Positions 6,932 through 15,704 of a stretch of 35,794 nucleotides of DNA are shown piece after piece; within the stretch, counting starts at the first letter, position 1, and each line of letters begins with the position of its first letter. A model generated the notes under the pieces. The model was not told the DNA's origin, did not search any database, and saw nothing but the letters and a program-made list of their open reading frames with translations. Both the position numbers and the translations under genes were made by a program. Origin of the DNA: Gracilibacillus alcaliphilus (GTDB taxonomy: Bacteria > Bacillota > Bacilli > Bacillales > Amphibacillaceae); assembly GCF_016909015.1 (NCBI RefSeq), contig NZ_JAFBFA010000045.1, positions 1-35,794 of the forward strand, written 5' to 3'.

Positions 6932-9292
6932 ATGGAGGATGGCGGTCAAAAAAACTTTATTAAAGGAGAGATGGTCCATACAATCTTCGAGAATAAAGAA
7001 GAGCATTTCTCCATTGCAAAGATCAAAGTTCTGGAAACCAATCAGTCATTTGATGAGTCAGAGGTTGTTGTGAAAGGCTATTTTAGAAGGCTCGATCCTG
7101 GTGAAACGTATGAATTCTATGGCAGAACTGTAGATCACGCCCGCTTTGGCCGTCAATTTCAAGTGGAAAGCTATAAGCGATTTTTACCAGAGACAAAAGA
7201 AGGTGTGATCACTTATTTATCGAGCGATTTGTTTCCAGGAGTCGGAAAAAAAACAGCTGAACGCATTGTGGATGAACTAGGGGATAATGCATTAGCACAA
7301 ATTTTACATAATCAAGAGGTACTTCAGAAGGTCAAAGGTATTCCGAAGGAGAAGCAGGAGAAGATCTATCAAATCCTGCAGGAAAACCAAGGCTTTGAAC
7401 AGATTGTCGTGGAATTGTCTAAATACGGCTTTGGTCTGAAAATGGCGCAAAAGATGTATTCTGCTTTTAAAGAAGAAACATTAGATACCTTGCAAACCAA
7501 TCCTTATGCCTTTGTTTTTGAAGTGGAAGGCTTTGGCTTTATCCGTGCAGATCAAATGGCTAAGCAGCACAATATCACGGTTGACCATCCTACCAGATTG
7601 CAAGCAGCTTGTGTTTATATCCTTCAAAACAGTGTCCAGGAAGGCCATGTATTTATGCCGTTAGACCAATTAGTTTATCAAATGGATCAGCTCTTGGATG
7701 GGGCAGTTAACCAGATTGCAGCGGAGAAGATGACAGAACAGATTATCGAACTCAATAAGGAAAAACAAATTATTGTGATGGACAAAAAGGCGTATCTGCC
7801 GTCTTTATATTATGCAGAGACAGGTTTCTGCTCTAAACTGAAACGGATAGCGAGCAAAACGATCGAGCCGTCTTTTACAGAGGCGGAATTGTTAAAGATT
7901 GTTGGAAGTATTGAGGAAGAAGAATCACTTAGCTACGGAAATGAACAGTACCAAGCATTACAGCAGGCATTAACAGAGAAAATTTTTATCCTGACAGGTG
8001 GTCCAGGAACAGGGAAAACGACGGTAATTAAAGGAATTATAAACGCCTACGCGGCGATCCATGACTGTTCATTGAATAAAGATGACTATACGGATGACGA
8101 CGAATATCCATTTATCTTAACCGCACCGACAGGGCGCGCCGCTAAACGGATGAAAGAATCAACAGGTATCGACAGTGTGACGATTCACCGTTTACTGGGC
8201 TGGGATGGTCATGAATCGTTTGATAAGAATGAAAACAATAAATTAACAGGGAAACTGCTAGTAATTGATGAATTTTCTATGGTAGATATTTGGCTGGCTT
8301 ATCAATTATTTCGCGCGCTTCCAAGTGATATGCAGGTCATTATCGTTGGGGACGAGGATCAGCTGCCATCTGTCGGGCCTGGGCAAGTATTGGCAGATCT
8401 GTTAGCCAGCAAGGTAATTTCGTCTGTTTCATTAAAAGAAGTCTATCGCCAGAAAGAGGGTTCAAAGATTATTCAGCTGGCTCATGAAATTAAGAATCAT
8501 CAAGTTACGCCGAGTTCATTAGCGAAAGCAAATGATTTTAATTTTATTAGCTGTCCTGATTTTCAAGTAGTGGAACTCGTCAGTCAGATTGTTCAGAAGG
8601 CGTATCAAAAAGGGGTAGACTTAAAACAAATTCAAGTTTTGGCACCCATGTACCGTTCCAAGGCTGGAATTCATAAAATGAACGCAGAATTGCAAGCTGT
8701 CATTAACCCTCCACAGCCGGGGCGCCGTGAATTACGTTTCGGAGATGTTGTTTTTCGTAAAGGAGATAAGGTGATTCAATTAGTTAATCAACCGGAAGAT
8801 CAGGTATTCAATGGTGATATAGGTGAGGTTGTGGCGATTTTTGAGAAGGATGAAAACCTTGACCAAGTCGATCAAGTGGTAGTTAGTTTTGACGAACGAG
8901 AAGTTGTCTATCCGAAGCCAGATTTGATTAATTTAATGCATGCTTATTGTACATCGATTCATAAATCACAAGGAAGTGAGTTCCAAATTGTGATCATGCC
9001 AATTATACAAGGCTATCATCGGATGCTGCGTAAAAATCTGCTGTACACCGCTATTACACGTGCCAAACAATCTCTTGTCATTTGTGGTGATAAGCGTGCC
9101 TTTATGAATGGAATTGAGACTGAAGATACCAATCAGCGCAACACCTCTTTAGTTGCTTTTCTGCATCATTTATTCGATGTCAATCAACAGTCAGAGCCAG
9201 TCGTAGATCAGGACACGACATTAACTGCCGATCAGCGTCTGCTAGCTGTAGAGGTAGGACAGGAAAGTTTTAGTCCGTATGATTTTATGTAA
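6932..9292 (+). CDS. recD2: ATP-dependent RecD2-like DNA helicase (YrrC)
   Basis: RecD2 is a 5'-to-3' superfamily 1B helicase of bacteria in which it is not part of RecBCD; in B. subtilis it aids mismatch repair and fork progression. The 786-residue protein has the long N-terminal extension of the RecD2 class, a helix-hairpin-helix-like FPGVGKKTAERI (101-112), Walker A GGPGTGKTT (356-364), motif II LLVIDEFSM (442-450), motif III VGDEDQLPSVGPG (472-484) and C-terminal motifs HKSQGSEF and YTAITRAK. No RecB or RecC homologue is in the window. The ATG follows AGGGGAGGG. It probably forms a bicistronic unit with yrrB. Confidence 0.96.
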   Translation: MEDGGQKNFIKGEMVHTIFENKEEHFSIAKIKVLETNQSFDESEVVVKGYFRRLDPGETYEFYGRTVDHARFGRQFQVESYKRFLPETKEGVITYLSSDLFPGVGKKTAERIVDELGDNALAQILHNQEVLQKVKGIPKEKQEKIYQILQENQGFEQIVVELSKYGFGLKMAQKMYSAFKEETLDTLQTNPYAFVFEVEGFGFIRADQMAKQHNITVDHPTRLQAACVYILQNSVQEGHVFMPLDQLVYQMDQLLDGAVNQIAAEKMTEQIIELNKEKQIIVMDKKAYLPSLYYAETGFCSKLKRIASKTIEPSFTEAELLKIVGSIEEEESLSYGNEQYQALQQALTEKIFILTGGPGTGKTTVIKGIINAYAAIHDCSLNKDDYTDDDEYPFILTAPTGRAAKRMKESTGIDSVTIHRLLGWDGHESFDKNENNKLTGKLLVIDEFSMVDIWLAYQLFRALPSDMQVIIVGDEDQLPSVGPGQVLADLLASKVISSVSLKEVYRQKEGSKIIQLAHEIKNHQVTPSSLAKANDFNFISCPDFQVVELVSQIVQKAYQKGVDLKQIQVLAPMYRSKAGIHKMNAELQAVINPPQPGRRELRFGDVVFRKGDKVIQLVNQPEDQVFNGDIGEVVAIFEKDENLDQVDQVVVSFDEREVVYPKPDLINLMHAYCTSIHKSQGSEFQIVIMPIIQGYHRMLRKNLLYTAITRAKQSLVICGDKRAFMNGIETEDTNQRNTSLVAFLHHLFDVNQQSEPVVDQDTTLTADQRLLAVEVGQESFSPYDFM

Positions 9293-9393
9293 GTCATACA
9301 GGTAATTTTTATAAAGAACAATTCTGACTCATGAAGTCGTTAAATGTTTCATCTAATGTATTGAAGATCTAAACAAAAAGATGATAATACCCG

Positions 9394-9446
9394 AAAAACT
9401 AAAAGGGCTGCTGCACAATCAATTCCCCCGTTGTGCAAGCAGTCCC
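9394..9446 (-). terminator. Terminator of the Rid-family gene, facing recD2
   Basis: GGGCTGCTGCACAA (9405-9418) pairs with TTGTGCAAGCAGTCCC (9431-9446) with small bulges. On the minus strand the stem is followed by TTTTAGTTTTTC, a good U-tract. On the plus strand the tail is poor, so it serves recD2 only weakly. Confidence 0.7.
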
Positions 9447-9460
9447 TATGTTTGTATCTA

Positions 9461-9859
9461 TCAAACTCTAGCCAGCCACAGCTCTATTTCTACCTTCAGT
9501 TCTGGTAGTCCAAGTGCATTAATATAAGCGATTGTCATGGCTGGGTAATCCTTATTAAATAGTTTTCCCCACTCTTGATAAAAAAAGTCCCAATCGATTT
9601 CCTCTGTTGCCCAAATGTTTACCTTTACAATATTCGCACTGCTTAATTTTTCTGCTTCTAACAGCTGTTGAATGTGCAGGAAGCAATTGGCCGTCTGTTC
9701 ATTTATAGCAGCTGGAGTATGTCCGTCCGTGTCTACTCCGACCTGTCCAGAGCTTACCAGTAATTCTGCATTTCTAGGGATCTTGGTGATATGTGAGTAA
9801 TGGCCAACAGGCGCAGGCAATTGACTCGGGTTTGACCTTACAATTTTTTGCTTCATCAT
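9461..9859 (-). CDS. Rid-family (YjgF/YER057c/UK114) protein lacking the deaminase arginine
   Basis: A 132-residue protein of the Rid fold, which forms trimers with active sites between subunits. The family signature SSGQVGVDTDG, the ANIVKVNIW strand and the C-terminal LKVEIELWLARV are present. In RidA proper an arginine in a PAR(S/T) motif binds the carboxylate of 2-aminoacrylate-type enamines. Here the same place reads PAMT, so that arginine is methionine. This points to one of the non-RidA subfamilies, whose substrates are mostly unknown. The start follows GAGGTGGA on the minus strand. The gene stands alone, convergent with recD2, and is not part of the usual Bacillus gene order here. Confidence 0.85.
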   Translation of the reverse strand: MMKQKIVRSNPSQLPAPVGHYSHITKIPRNAELLVSSGQVGVDTDGHTPAAINEQTANCFLHIQQLLEAEKLSSANIVKVNIWATEEIDWDFFYQEWGKLFNKDYPAMTIAYINALGLPELKVEIELWLARV

Positions 9860-10167
9860 TTTTCCACCTCATCATTTGAAAGTATTCTGCTTATATTTCT
9901 AGTTCATAGAAGACAGACTCCGCCAATTTATGAACTTCTAAAAGAAAACAGCAGTAGAGTATCCATATCCCATAGAAAGAAATGCAAGTATTTTCTTTTT
10001 CATTAACGGACACCCTTTCCTTTCCTTGACAAAGTAATAGTAATTATATCATACCATCTGAAAGCTATAACGAAAAGCAATTTAACCACAAATATCTGAA
10101 AAAAAATAATAGAACCGTTATGCTTTGTTTAGCAGATACTATACTAATTCTAGAAGAGAGGGATAAG
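9860..10167. other. Spacer with a possible promoter, no gene seen
   Basis: A 308-base spacer between divergent genes. A TTGACA at 10026-10031 is followed by TATCAT at 10047-10052 with only a 15-base spacer, a suboptimal match. TATACT at 10140-10145 lies about 22 bases before the next small ORF, with a poor -35. No repeat or RNA is recognised. Confidence 0.4.
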
Positions 10168-10293
10168 ATGAACAGAAACTTCAGCAAACAAGAACAGCAG
10201 AAAATCTTTGAAGGACTTGCGAGGATGGAGGAAGATCGGAGACAAACTTTTGAAAACACTATTAGTCACCTGCGTCTCCCTCTTTATCACTAG
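10168..10293 (+). CDS. Small ORF, 41 residues, possibly the N-terminal part of a broken SEC-C gene
   Basis: The sequence reads MNRNFSKQEQQKIFEGLARM and continues to a stop at 10291. An AGAGAGGG ribosome binding site lies at correct distance, so translation is likely. The composition is helical and charged until residue 33, then the tail HLRLPLYH looks unlike it. The next open frame begins six bases later, in a different frame and without its own binding site. I therefore suspect that the two were once a single gene, joined somewhere around 10266-10290. No family is recognised for this part alone. Confidence 0.45.
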   Translation: MNRNFSKQEQQKIFEGLARMEEDRRQTFENTISHLRLPLYH

Positions 10294-10298
10294 TCGAG

Positions 10299-10493
10299 GT
10301 GTTAGCGGAAAGTATTCCGGAGTTAGTCCAGCAAAAAGCTTATGTATGGGACGATGATCTTGTGGATATGTTAACGAATTTGGTTAACAAGCATATGGAG
10401 TCAACTAGCCATAGTTTAAAAACATCCCGTCGCACCCAAGCAAAAAAGATTAGCAGAAAAGAGTCCTGTATTTGTGGGAGCGGCGAAAAATAA
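10299..10493 (+). pseudogene. Truncated SEC-C motif ORF
   Basis: An open frame of 64 codons whose only candidate start is an unsupported GTG. It is predicted to be helical, then basic (KTSRRTQAKK), and ends CICGSGEK followed at once by TAA. The SEC-C zinc motif normally reads CxCGSGxKxKxCC, so the first half of the metal site is present and the second cysteine pair is missing. A good terminator begins 12 bases after the stop, so no long downstream part is lost. Either this is a decayed SEC-C protein, frameshifted at the front and clipped at the end, or the zinc motif is coincidental. Confidence 0.45.
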
Positions 10494-10505
10494 TCCGCAC
10501 TATGT

Positions 10506-10543
10506 CCTGATTGTTCTATTACCATAGTTCAATCAGGTTTTTT
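10506..10543 (+). terminator. Intrinsic terminator after the SEC-C ORF
   Basis: CCTGATTG (10506-10513) pairs perfectly with CAATCAGG (10530-10537), followed by six T. Confidence 0.85.
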
Positions 10544-10611
10544 CGATAGGACTTGTATATTTTTAGCCATTATTGGTAAGTATAAATGGTAAAAAAAGGT
10601 GAGATAGAACG

Positions 10612-10800
10612 ATGATTTGTCCTATTTGTCGCGGTAAGAATATTGGTATCATTGGACCAAACCAATACTACTGCTGGAGTTGTTATGTGGAATTAACTGT
10701 CCATCAAAATATGATTCATTTGCATGAGATTGAGCAGGATGGCTCATTAAGTTCTTTGGATGATTTATTTTCGGCAGATGAAAGAAGGATAAAGGGGTAG
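10612..10800 (+). CDS. Small zinc-ribbon-like protein
   Basis: A 62-residue protein. Two CxxC knuckles, CPIC (3-6) and CWSC (21-24), separated by 14 residues, form a plausible zinc ribbon; the C-terminal half is acidic (EIEQDGSLSSLDDLF). AAGGTGAG lies at good distance from the ATG. It ends a few bases before the AI-2E family gene and so is probably cotranscribed with it. Small proteins of this kind occur upstream of yrrI in related genomes (I recall yrzR, but am not certain). Function is unknown. Confidence 0.75.
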   Translation: MICPICRGKNIGIIGPNQYYCWSCYVELTVHQNMIHLHEIEQDGSLSSLDDLFSADERRIKG

Positions 10801-10805
10801 CGGTG

Positions 10806-11894
10806 ATGTCTAACGATGCAATTATCCGCAAGGTATTACAGTTATTTATGTTATGTTTGGCGATTCTGTCGCTGTATTTAATCTATATTTTATTTCCTTT
10901 CTATCGAATGATCCTCGTGCTGTTCTTACAGGTGCTGGCCCCTTTCTTTATCGCCGCTTTGATTGCTTATTTGCTTCACCCTGTTGTCAAGTATATTCAA
11001 ACTTTTCGAATACCACGACCGATTGCAATTATTGTCATTTATTTATTGTTTTTTGCTGTGGTAGGAATAGGTACCTATATATCATTGCCGATCCTGATTA
11101 AACAGACACAGGAATTGGGGCAGAATTTACCAGTGTATGTAGAAGCTTATCGTTCGTTTATTTATGATATTTATTTACAGACTTCTTTTTTGCCAGAAGG
11201 GTTTCATGATAAATTAGATCAATTCTTAGCTGATATGGAGGAGGGGATTGGCAAACGAATTACGGGGTTGTTAATGAACATACCGATGTTGTTTGATGTT
11301 GTCATTATGATTGTCCTAATTCCGGTACTTGCCTTTTACTTCCTAAAGGATTATCAAACATTACAAAAAGGGGTATTGCGAGTAATACCAGCTAAGTATC
11401 GCGGGTTTATGAAAAAACTGGGAAATGAAATTGAGGAAAGTCTCGGTCAATATATCCGCGGGCAAATTTTTGTCTGTTTTCTCGTAGGTTTGGCGAGCTT
11501 CCTATTATTAAAATGGGCGGGAATGAGTTATGCAGCGGTGCTCGCCATGATTATGGGCTTTACTAACTTTATTCCTTATTTTGGACCGATTATTGGTGCG
11601 ATTCCCGCTATCTTGATTGCCTTTACAATCTCTACAGAAATGATCTTGTATGTATTAGGTATTGTGATTATTATTCAGCTATTAGAAAGTAATTTGTTAT
11701 CGCCTTTTATTGTTGGGAAGAGTATTCGTATCCATCCAGTGTATTTGATGCTTACTTTGTTCTTTCTGGCGAAGGCAACGGGTATTATTGGGGTCATCCT
11801 GGCGATTCCATTATTGGCAGTGGCTAAAGTTGCGGTGCCCTTGACCTATCGTCAGTTGAAAAGGTTAAGAAATCAAAAAAGTCAAAGTGAATAA
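10806..11894 (+). CDS. yrrI: AI-2E family transporter (YrrI)
   Basis: A 362-residue polytopic membrane protein of the AI-2E/UPF0118 family (PerM/TqsA relatives). Members export small molecules or act as ion antiporters; the substrate here is unknown. I prefer the ATG at 10806 over the GTG three bases earlier because AAAGGGG is better spaced. About seven to eight membrane segments are visible: two near the N-terminus, one around residues 70-90, and a cluster from about 155 to 345. The family motif region GFTNFIPYFGPIIGAIPA and the late LLESNLLSPFIVGKSIRIHP are clear. In B. subtilis yrrI is likewise just before alaS. Confidence 0.93.
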   Translation: MSNDAIIRKVLQLFMLCLAILSLYLIYILFPFYRMILVLFLQVLAPFFIAALIAYLLHPVVKYIQTFRIPRPIAIIVIYLLFFAVVGIGTYISLPILIKQTQELGQNLPVYVEAYRSFIYDIYLQTSFLPEGFHDKLDQFLADMEEGIGKRITGLLMNIPMLFDVVIMIVLIPVLAFYFLKDYQTLQKGVLRVIPAKYRGFMKKLGNEIEESLGQYIRGQIFVCFLVGLASFLLLKWAGMSYAAVLAMIMGFTNFIPYFGPIIGAIPAILIAFTISTEMILYVLGIVIIIQLLESNLLSPFIVGKSIRIHPVYLMLTLFFLAKATGIIGVILAIPLLAVAKVAVPLTYRQLKRLRNQKSQSE

Positions 11895-11929
11895 TTAATA
11901 TTCCGCATGTCAGGCGGAGGATTGGTGAT

Positions 11930-11958
11930 TTGACAATAAACGAAAAATTAACTATAAT
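11930..11958 (+). promoter_or_regulatory. Promoter of alaS
   Basis: Consensus sigma-A promoter: TTGACA (11930-11935), 17-base spacer, TATAAT (11953-11958). It drives the T-box leader. Confidence 0.9.
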
Positions 11959-11965
11959 ATCCTAG

Positions 11966-12209
11966 CAAAGTGTATAATAAAAACGTTGAAGAACTCTAGT
12001 ACTGGATAACCATTTGTGAAGAGAGGAATTTCCGTGGCTGAAAGAAATTCTAAATGCTCTTATCTGGGAAGCTAGTTTGAAGTGCAGCTAATCCCTGCCG
12101 GTTACATCACCGTTACAGATGCCAAGATGACAGTGTTTTTACTGTAATCAGGGTGGTACCGCGAAGATACTCTCGTCCCTGCAGTTGTTGCAGGGACGGG
12201 AGTTTTTTT
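11966..12209 (+). promoter_or_regulatory. T-box riboswitch, alanine type
   Basis: The leader senses uncharged tRNA-Ala and allows alaS transcription when charging is low. The T-box sequence AATCAGGGTGGTACCGCG is at 12146-12163 and the AGTA of the stem I S-turn at 11998-12001. The specifier region near 12080-12090 reads TGCAGCTA, containing GCA and GCT, both alanine codons; GCT is the likely specifier by analogy with B. subtilis alaS. The competing terminator has 15-base arms (12169-12183, 12189-12203) with one G-T pair and seven T. Confidence 0.95.
12169..12209 (+). terminator. Regulated terminator of the T-box leader
   Basis: A 15-bp stem with a 5-base loop and a run of seven T. It is mutually exclusive with an antiterminator that uses the T-box sequence at 12146-12163. 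Confidence 0.9.
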
Positions 12210-12292
12210 ATCTTTCTTGGCAAATTTCAAGGTCACTGCTTGTTTTACAAAAACAATATCAATCATTTGTATAAAATTAGGAGGCGATAATT

Positions 12293-14926
12293 ATGAAACG
12301 ATTAACTTCTGCACAAGTTCGGCAAATGTTTCTGGACTTTTTTAAAGAAAAAGGACATGCCGTCGAACCTAGTGCATCCTTAGTACCAAAGGATGATCCA
12401 ACCTTACTATGGATTAATAGCGGGGTAGCTACACTAAAGAAATATTTTGATGGCAGGGTTGTGCCAGAGAATCCGCGTATTACTAATGCGCAAAAATCGA
12501 TTCGGACGAACGATATTACCAATGTTGGTTATACAGCACGGCACCATACTTTCTTTGAAATGTTGGGGAATTTTTCTATTGGCGATTATTTTAAAGAGGA
12601 AGCGATAGACTATGCTTGGGAGTTTCTGACAAGTGAGAAATGGATTGGTTTCGATCCTGCGCGTTTATCAGTAACGGTTCACCCAGAGGATGAGGAGGCC
12701 TATGCATTATGGCGTGACAAAATTGGCCTGCCAGGAGAACGTATTATTCGCTTAGAGGAGAATTTCTGGGATATTGGGGAAGGACCAAGCGGGCCAAACA
12801 CGGAAATCTTTTTTGATCGTGGCGAAGCTTATGGAAATGACGCCAATGACCCAGAATTATATCCAGGCGGAGAGAATGAGCGTTATTTAGAAATATGGAA
12901 TTTGGTGTTCTCAGAATTTAACCATAATCCAGATGACACCTATACACCATTACCGAAGAAAAATATTGATACCGGTATGGGATTAGAACGTTTGGTAAGT
13001 GTTATCCAAGATACTAAAACCAATTTTGAGACGGATTTATTTCTACCAATTATTAAGGAAACGGAAAAATTGGCCAATACCACGTATCGAGTACAGGAAG
13101 AGACAGACGTTGCTTTTAAGGTAATCGCTGACCATATCCGAACGGTTACATTTGCTGTTAGTGATGGTGCTCTGCCGTCTAATGAAGGCCGGGGCTATGT
13201 ACTCCGTCGTCTATTACGGCGAGCTGTACGATATGCTAGACAAATAGGAATTGAAAAGCCATTTATGTTTCAATTAGTACCTACAGTTGGCTCAATTATG
13301 CAGGATTTCTATCCAGAGGTGCATGAAAAGACCGATTTTATTCAAAATGTAATAAAAACAGAAGAAAAAAGGTTCCATGAAACATTACAGGAAGGATTGC
13401 ACATCTTACAGCAAATAGTAGATAAGCAAAAGCGGGAAGGAAGCAGTATCTTCCCTGGCGAAGATGTATTCCGTTTGTATGATACCTATGGTTTTCCAAA
13501 GGAGCTAACAGAGGAATATGCTGTTGAAGCTGGCTTAACCATTGATGAAAGCGGATTTGAAGAGGAAATGACAAAACAGCGTGAGCGGGCGCGAAATGCA
13601 CGTCAGAAAGTAGATTCCATGCAAATCCAAGATAGTGTGTTAAGCGACTTACAAGCGGAAAGTGAATTTGTCGGCTATGATCAACTAGCTGTGGAAACTA
13701 CGGTACAAGAAATTATCGTGGATAAGGCTTTAAAGGCCGAAGTAGCAGCTGGAGAAGAGGCATTTGTTATTTTAAAGGAGACCCCATTCTATGCGGAGAG
13801 CGGGGGACAAATAGCGGATAAAGGAGTGCTTCGTTTTGCTAGCGGTGCTGCCGAAATATTGGATGTACAGAAGGCGCCAAATGGTCAGCATCTCCACCGT
13901 GTATTAGTAAAGCAAGGTGTATTATCAAAGGGGCAAGCCGTTCAAGCTGAAGTAGATCAGGAAAGCCGTCAATTTATCATTAAGAATCATACAGCTACAC
14001 ACTTGCTGCATCAGGCTTTAAAAGACGTGCTTGGTGATCATGTCAATCAGGCAGGTTCGTCTGTTGCCAGTGACAGGCTTCGTTTTGACTTCTCTCACTT
14101 TGGAGCGATTACACCAGAAGAATGGATTGAAATTGAACAAAAAGTAAATGAAAAGATCTGGGCATCCATTCCAGTAACGATTACGACTAAATCGATTGAT
14201 GAAGCTAAACAGATGGGGGCTATGGCTTTATTCGGTGAAAAGTATGGAGAGATTGTCCGTGTAGTCGCAGTAGGGGACTACAGTATCGAATTATGCGGAG
14301 GCTGTCATGTACAAAACTCAGCCGAAATTGGATTATTCAAGATTGTTTCTGAATCAGGTATCGGTGCAGGAACACGCAGAATTGAAGCAGTAACGGCCAA
14401 GGGGGCTTATGAATATGTGAATGGTAAACACCACTTACTGCAAATAGCTGCCAGTCAGTTAAAGACAAAAGAAGATCAAGTGCCAGAACGTATCGAGCAT
14501 TTATTTAAAGAAATGAAGGAACAAGATCGTCATATTCAATCGTTAAATAGTAAACTGTCACAGCTGGAAGCTTCCACTATTCTTGATGCGGTAAAAGACG
14601 TTAATGGTGTTCGTGTTCTTGCTCAGCAGGTAGACGTTTCTGATATGAATCAGTTACGAGATATGGTAGATCAAATGAAACAAAAACTGGAATCAGGTAT
14701 TATTTTGCTAGCAACGGTTAATAATGACAAAGTACAACTTGCTTCTGGTGTAACGAAGGATCTAGTTCAAGCTGGCTATCATGCAGGGAATTTAATCAAA
14801 GAAACTGCCAAAATCTGTGGCGGTGGCGGCGGTGGTCGTCCAGACATGGCTCAAGCCGGCGGAAAAGACACCAGCAAGATCCAGGCTGCATTAGCTTATG
14901 TAGAAAAATATGCGGAGAATAAATAA
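12293..14926 (+). CDS. alaS: Alanyl-tRNA synthetase
   Basis: AlaRS charges tRNA-Ala and clears mischarged Ser and Gly through its editing domain. At 877 residues it is full length. The N-terminal class II catalytic core carries TARHHTFFEMLGNFS (motif 2 region) and GMGLERL (motif 3). The editing domain has the zinc-site residues HTATH (566-570) and CGGCH (668-672). The C-terminal C-Ala domain ends with a Gly-rich CGGGGGGRPDMAQAGG, common to the family. The start follows TAGGAGGCGATAATT. Expression is under the alanine T-box. Confidence 0.98.
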   Translation: MKRLTSAQVRQMFLDFFKEKGHAVEPSASLVPKDDPTLLWINSGVATLKKYFDGRVVPENPRITNAQKSIRTNDITNVGYTARHHTFFEMLGNFSIGDYFKEEAIDYAWEFLTSEKWIGFDPARLSVTVHPEDEEAYALWRDKIGLPGERIIRLEENFWDIGEGPSGPNTEIFFDRGEAYGNDANDPELYPGGENERYLEIWNLVFSEFNHNPDDTYTPLPKKNIDTGMGLERLVSVIQDTKTNFETDLFLPIIKETEKLANTTYRVQEETDVAFKVIADHIRTVTFAVSDGALPSNEGRGYVLRRLLRRAVRYARQIGIEKPFMFQLVPTVGSIMQDFYPEVHEKTDFIQNVIKTEEKRFHETLQEGLHILQQIVDKQKREGSSIFPGEDVFRLYDTYGFPKELTEEYAVEAGLTIDESGFEEEMTKQRERARNARQKVDSMQIQDSVLSDLQAESEFVGYDQLAVETTVQEIIVDKALKAEVAAGEEAFVILKETPFYAESGGQIADKGVLRFASGAAEILDVQKAPNGQHLHRVLVKQGVLSKGQAVQAEVDQESRQFIIKNHTATHLLHQALKDVLGDHVNQAGSSVASDRLRFDFSHFGAITPEEWIEIEQKVNEKIWASIPVTITTKSIDEAKQMGAMALFGEKYGEIVRVVAVGDYSIELCGGCHVQNSAEIGLFKIVSESGIGAGTRRIEAVTAKGAYEYVNGKHHLLQIAASQLKTKEDQVPERIEHLFKEMKEQDRHIQSLNSKLSQLEASTILDAVKDVNGVRVLAQQVDVSDMNQLRDMVDQMKQKLESGIILLATVNNDKVQLASGVTKDLVQAGYHAGNLIKETAKICGGGGGGRPDMAQAGGKDTSKIQAALAYVEKYAENK

Positions 14927-14931
14927 TTTTT

Positions 14932-14961
14932 TTGGTATTTCGGATCAAGAACAGGTATAAT
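14932..14961 (+). promoter_or_regulatory. Candidate promoter of yrzL-yrrK-yrzB
   Basis: TTGGTA (14932-14937), 18-base spacer, TATAAT (14956-14961), just after alaS. It would free the three small genes from T-box control. Confidence 0.55.
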
Positions 14962-15008
14962 AAATAAATACAAGCTACCGATTTCACTTTAATTTGGAGG
15001 TGCTTCGA

Positions 15009-15275
15009 TTGGATGGAATGGATAAAACAATGAAATTTGACTTTTCTGATGAGCCTGTTGAGCAGAATGTAAAAGATGTCTTGCTTGTTGTTTATAAAGC
15101 GCTCGAAGAAAAAGGGTATCACCCGATTAACCAGATTGTGGGGTACCTGCTTTCAGGTGATCCGGCATATATTCCAAGACACAAAGATGCACGTAACTTA
15201 ATAAGGAGAATAGAGCGTGATGAAATCATGGAAGAGTTAGTCAAGGATTATATACACGCCAACAGAAACGAATGA
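15009..15275 (+). CDS. yrzL: IreB-family regulatory phosphoprotein (YrzL)
   Basis: A small cytosolic protein. In Enterococcus faecalis the family member IreB is phosphorylated by the PASTA kinase IreK and modulates cephalosporin resistance; the Bacillus role is less clear. I set the start at the TTG at 15009 because GGAGG ends eight bases before it, giving 88 residues, the same length as B. subtilis YrzL. Conserved blocks visible: DKTMKFDFSDE (the N-terminal Thr region phosphorylated in IreB), HPINQIVGYLLSGDPAYIP and RHKDARNLIRRIERDEI. Its TGA overlaps the next ATG (ATGA), so translation of ruvX is coupled. Confidence 0.93.
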   Translation: MDGMDKTMKFDFSDEPVEQNVKDVLLVVYKALEEKGYHPINQIVGYLLSGDPAYIPRHKDARNLIRRIERDEIMEELVKDYIHANRNE

Positions 15276-15691
15276 CAAAAATGTTAGGTTTGGATGTAGG
15301 CTCAAAAACGATCGGGGTTGCGATCAGTGATGCATTAGGTTGGACGGCACAAGGTTTGACCACCTTGCATTGGACAGAGCCAGATTATGTAACATTAGAA
15401 GATACGTTTAAACAACTCATTGATGAGCATACTATAGAGAAGATTGTTATTGGATTGCCCAAAAATATGAATGGATCTATCGGTTTCCGTGGAGAAGCTT
15501 CCCAGAACTTTGCTCAGTTCTTGAGAGACCATTTCTCGGTTGAGGTAGTACTGTGGGATGAGCGCTTAACAACCATGGCTGCTGAAAGAGTACTATTGGA
15601 AGCCGATGTAAGTCGTTCCAAGCGGAAGAAGGTTATTGATAAGATGGCCGCTGTCATGATCTTACAAGGGTATCTGGATAGTCAACCTTAA
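15272..15691 (+). CDS. ruvX: Putative Holliday junction resolvase RuvX (YqgF/YrrK)
   Basis: A 139-residue RNase H-fold nuclease of the YqgF family, proposed as a Holliday junction resolvase and shown in E. coli to act in pre-16S rRNA 5' maturation. The fold's acidic residues are in LGLDVGSKTIGVAISD (Asp8), in LWDERLTT and in the C-terminal KVIDKMAAVMILQ. The first ATG overlaps the yrzL stop and lacks a clear binding site, which fits translational coupling. Gene order alaS-yrzL-yrrK-yrzB matches B. subtilis. Confidence 0.94.
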   Translation: MTKMLGLDVGSKTIGVAISDALGWTAQGLTTLHWTEPDYVTLEDTFKQLIDEHTIEKIVIGLPKNMNGSIGFRGEASQNFAQFLRDHFSVEVVLWDERLTTMAAERVLLEADVSRSKRKKVIDKMAAVMILQGYLDSQP

Positions 15692-15704
15692 AGGAGGTAT
15701 TTAT

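Noticed and set aside
13338..13601. Minus-strand ORF inside alaS
   Set aside because: It lies wholly within a well-conserved synthetase gene and resembles no family.
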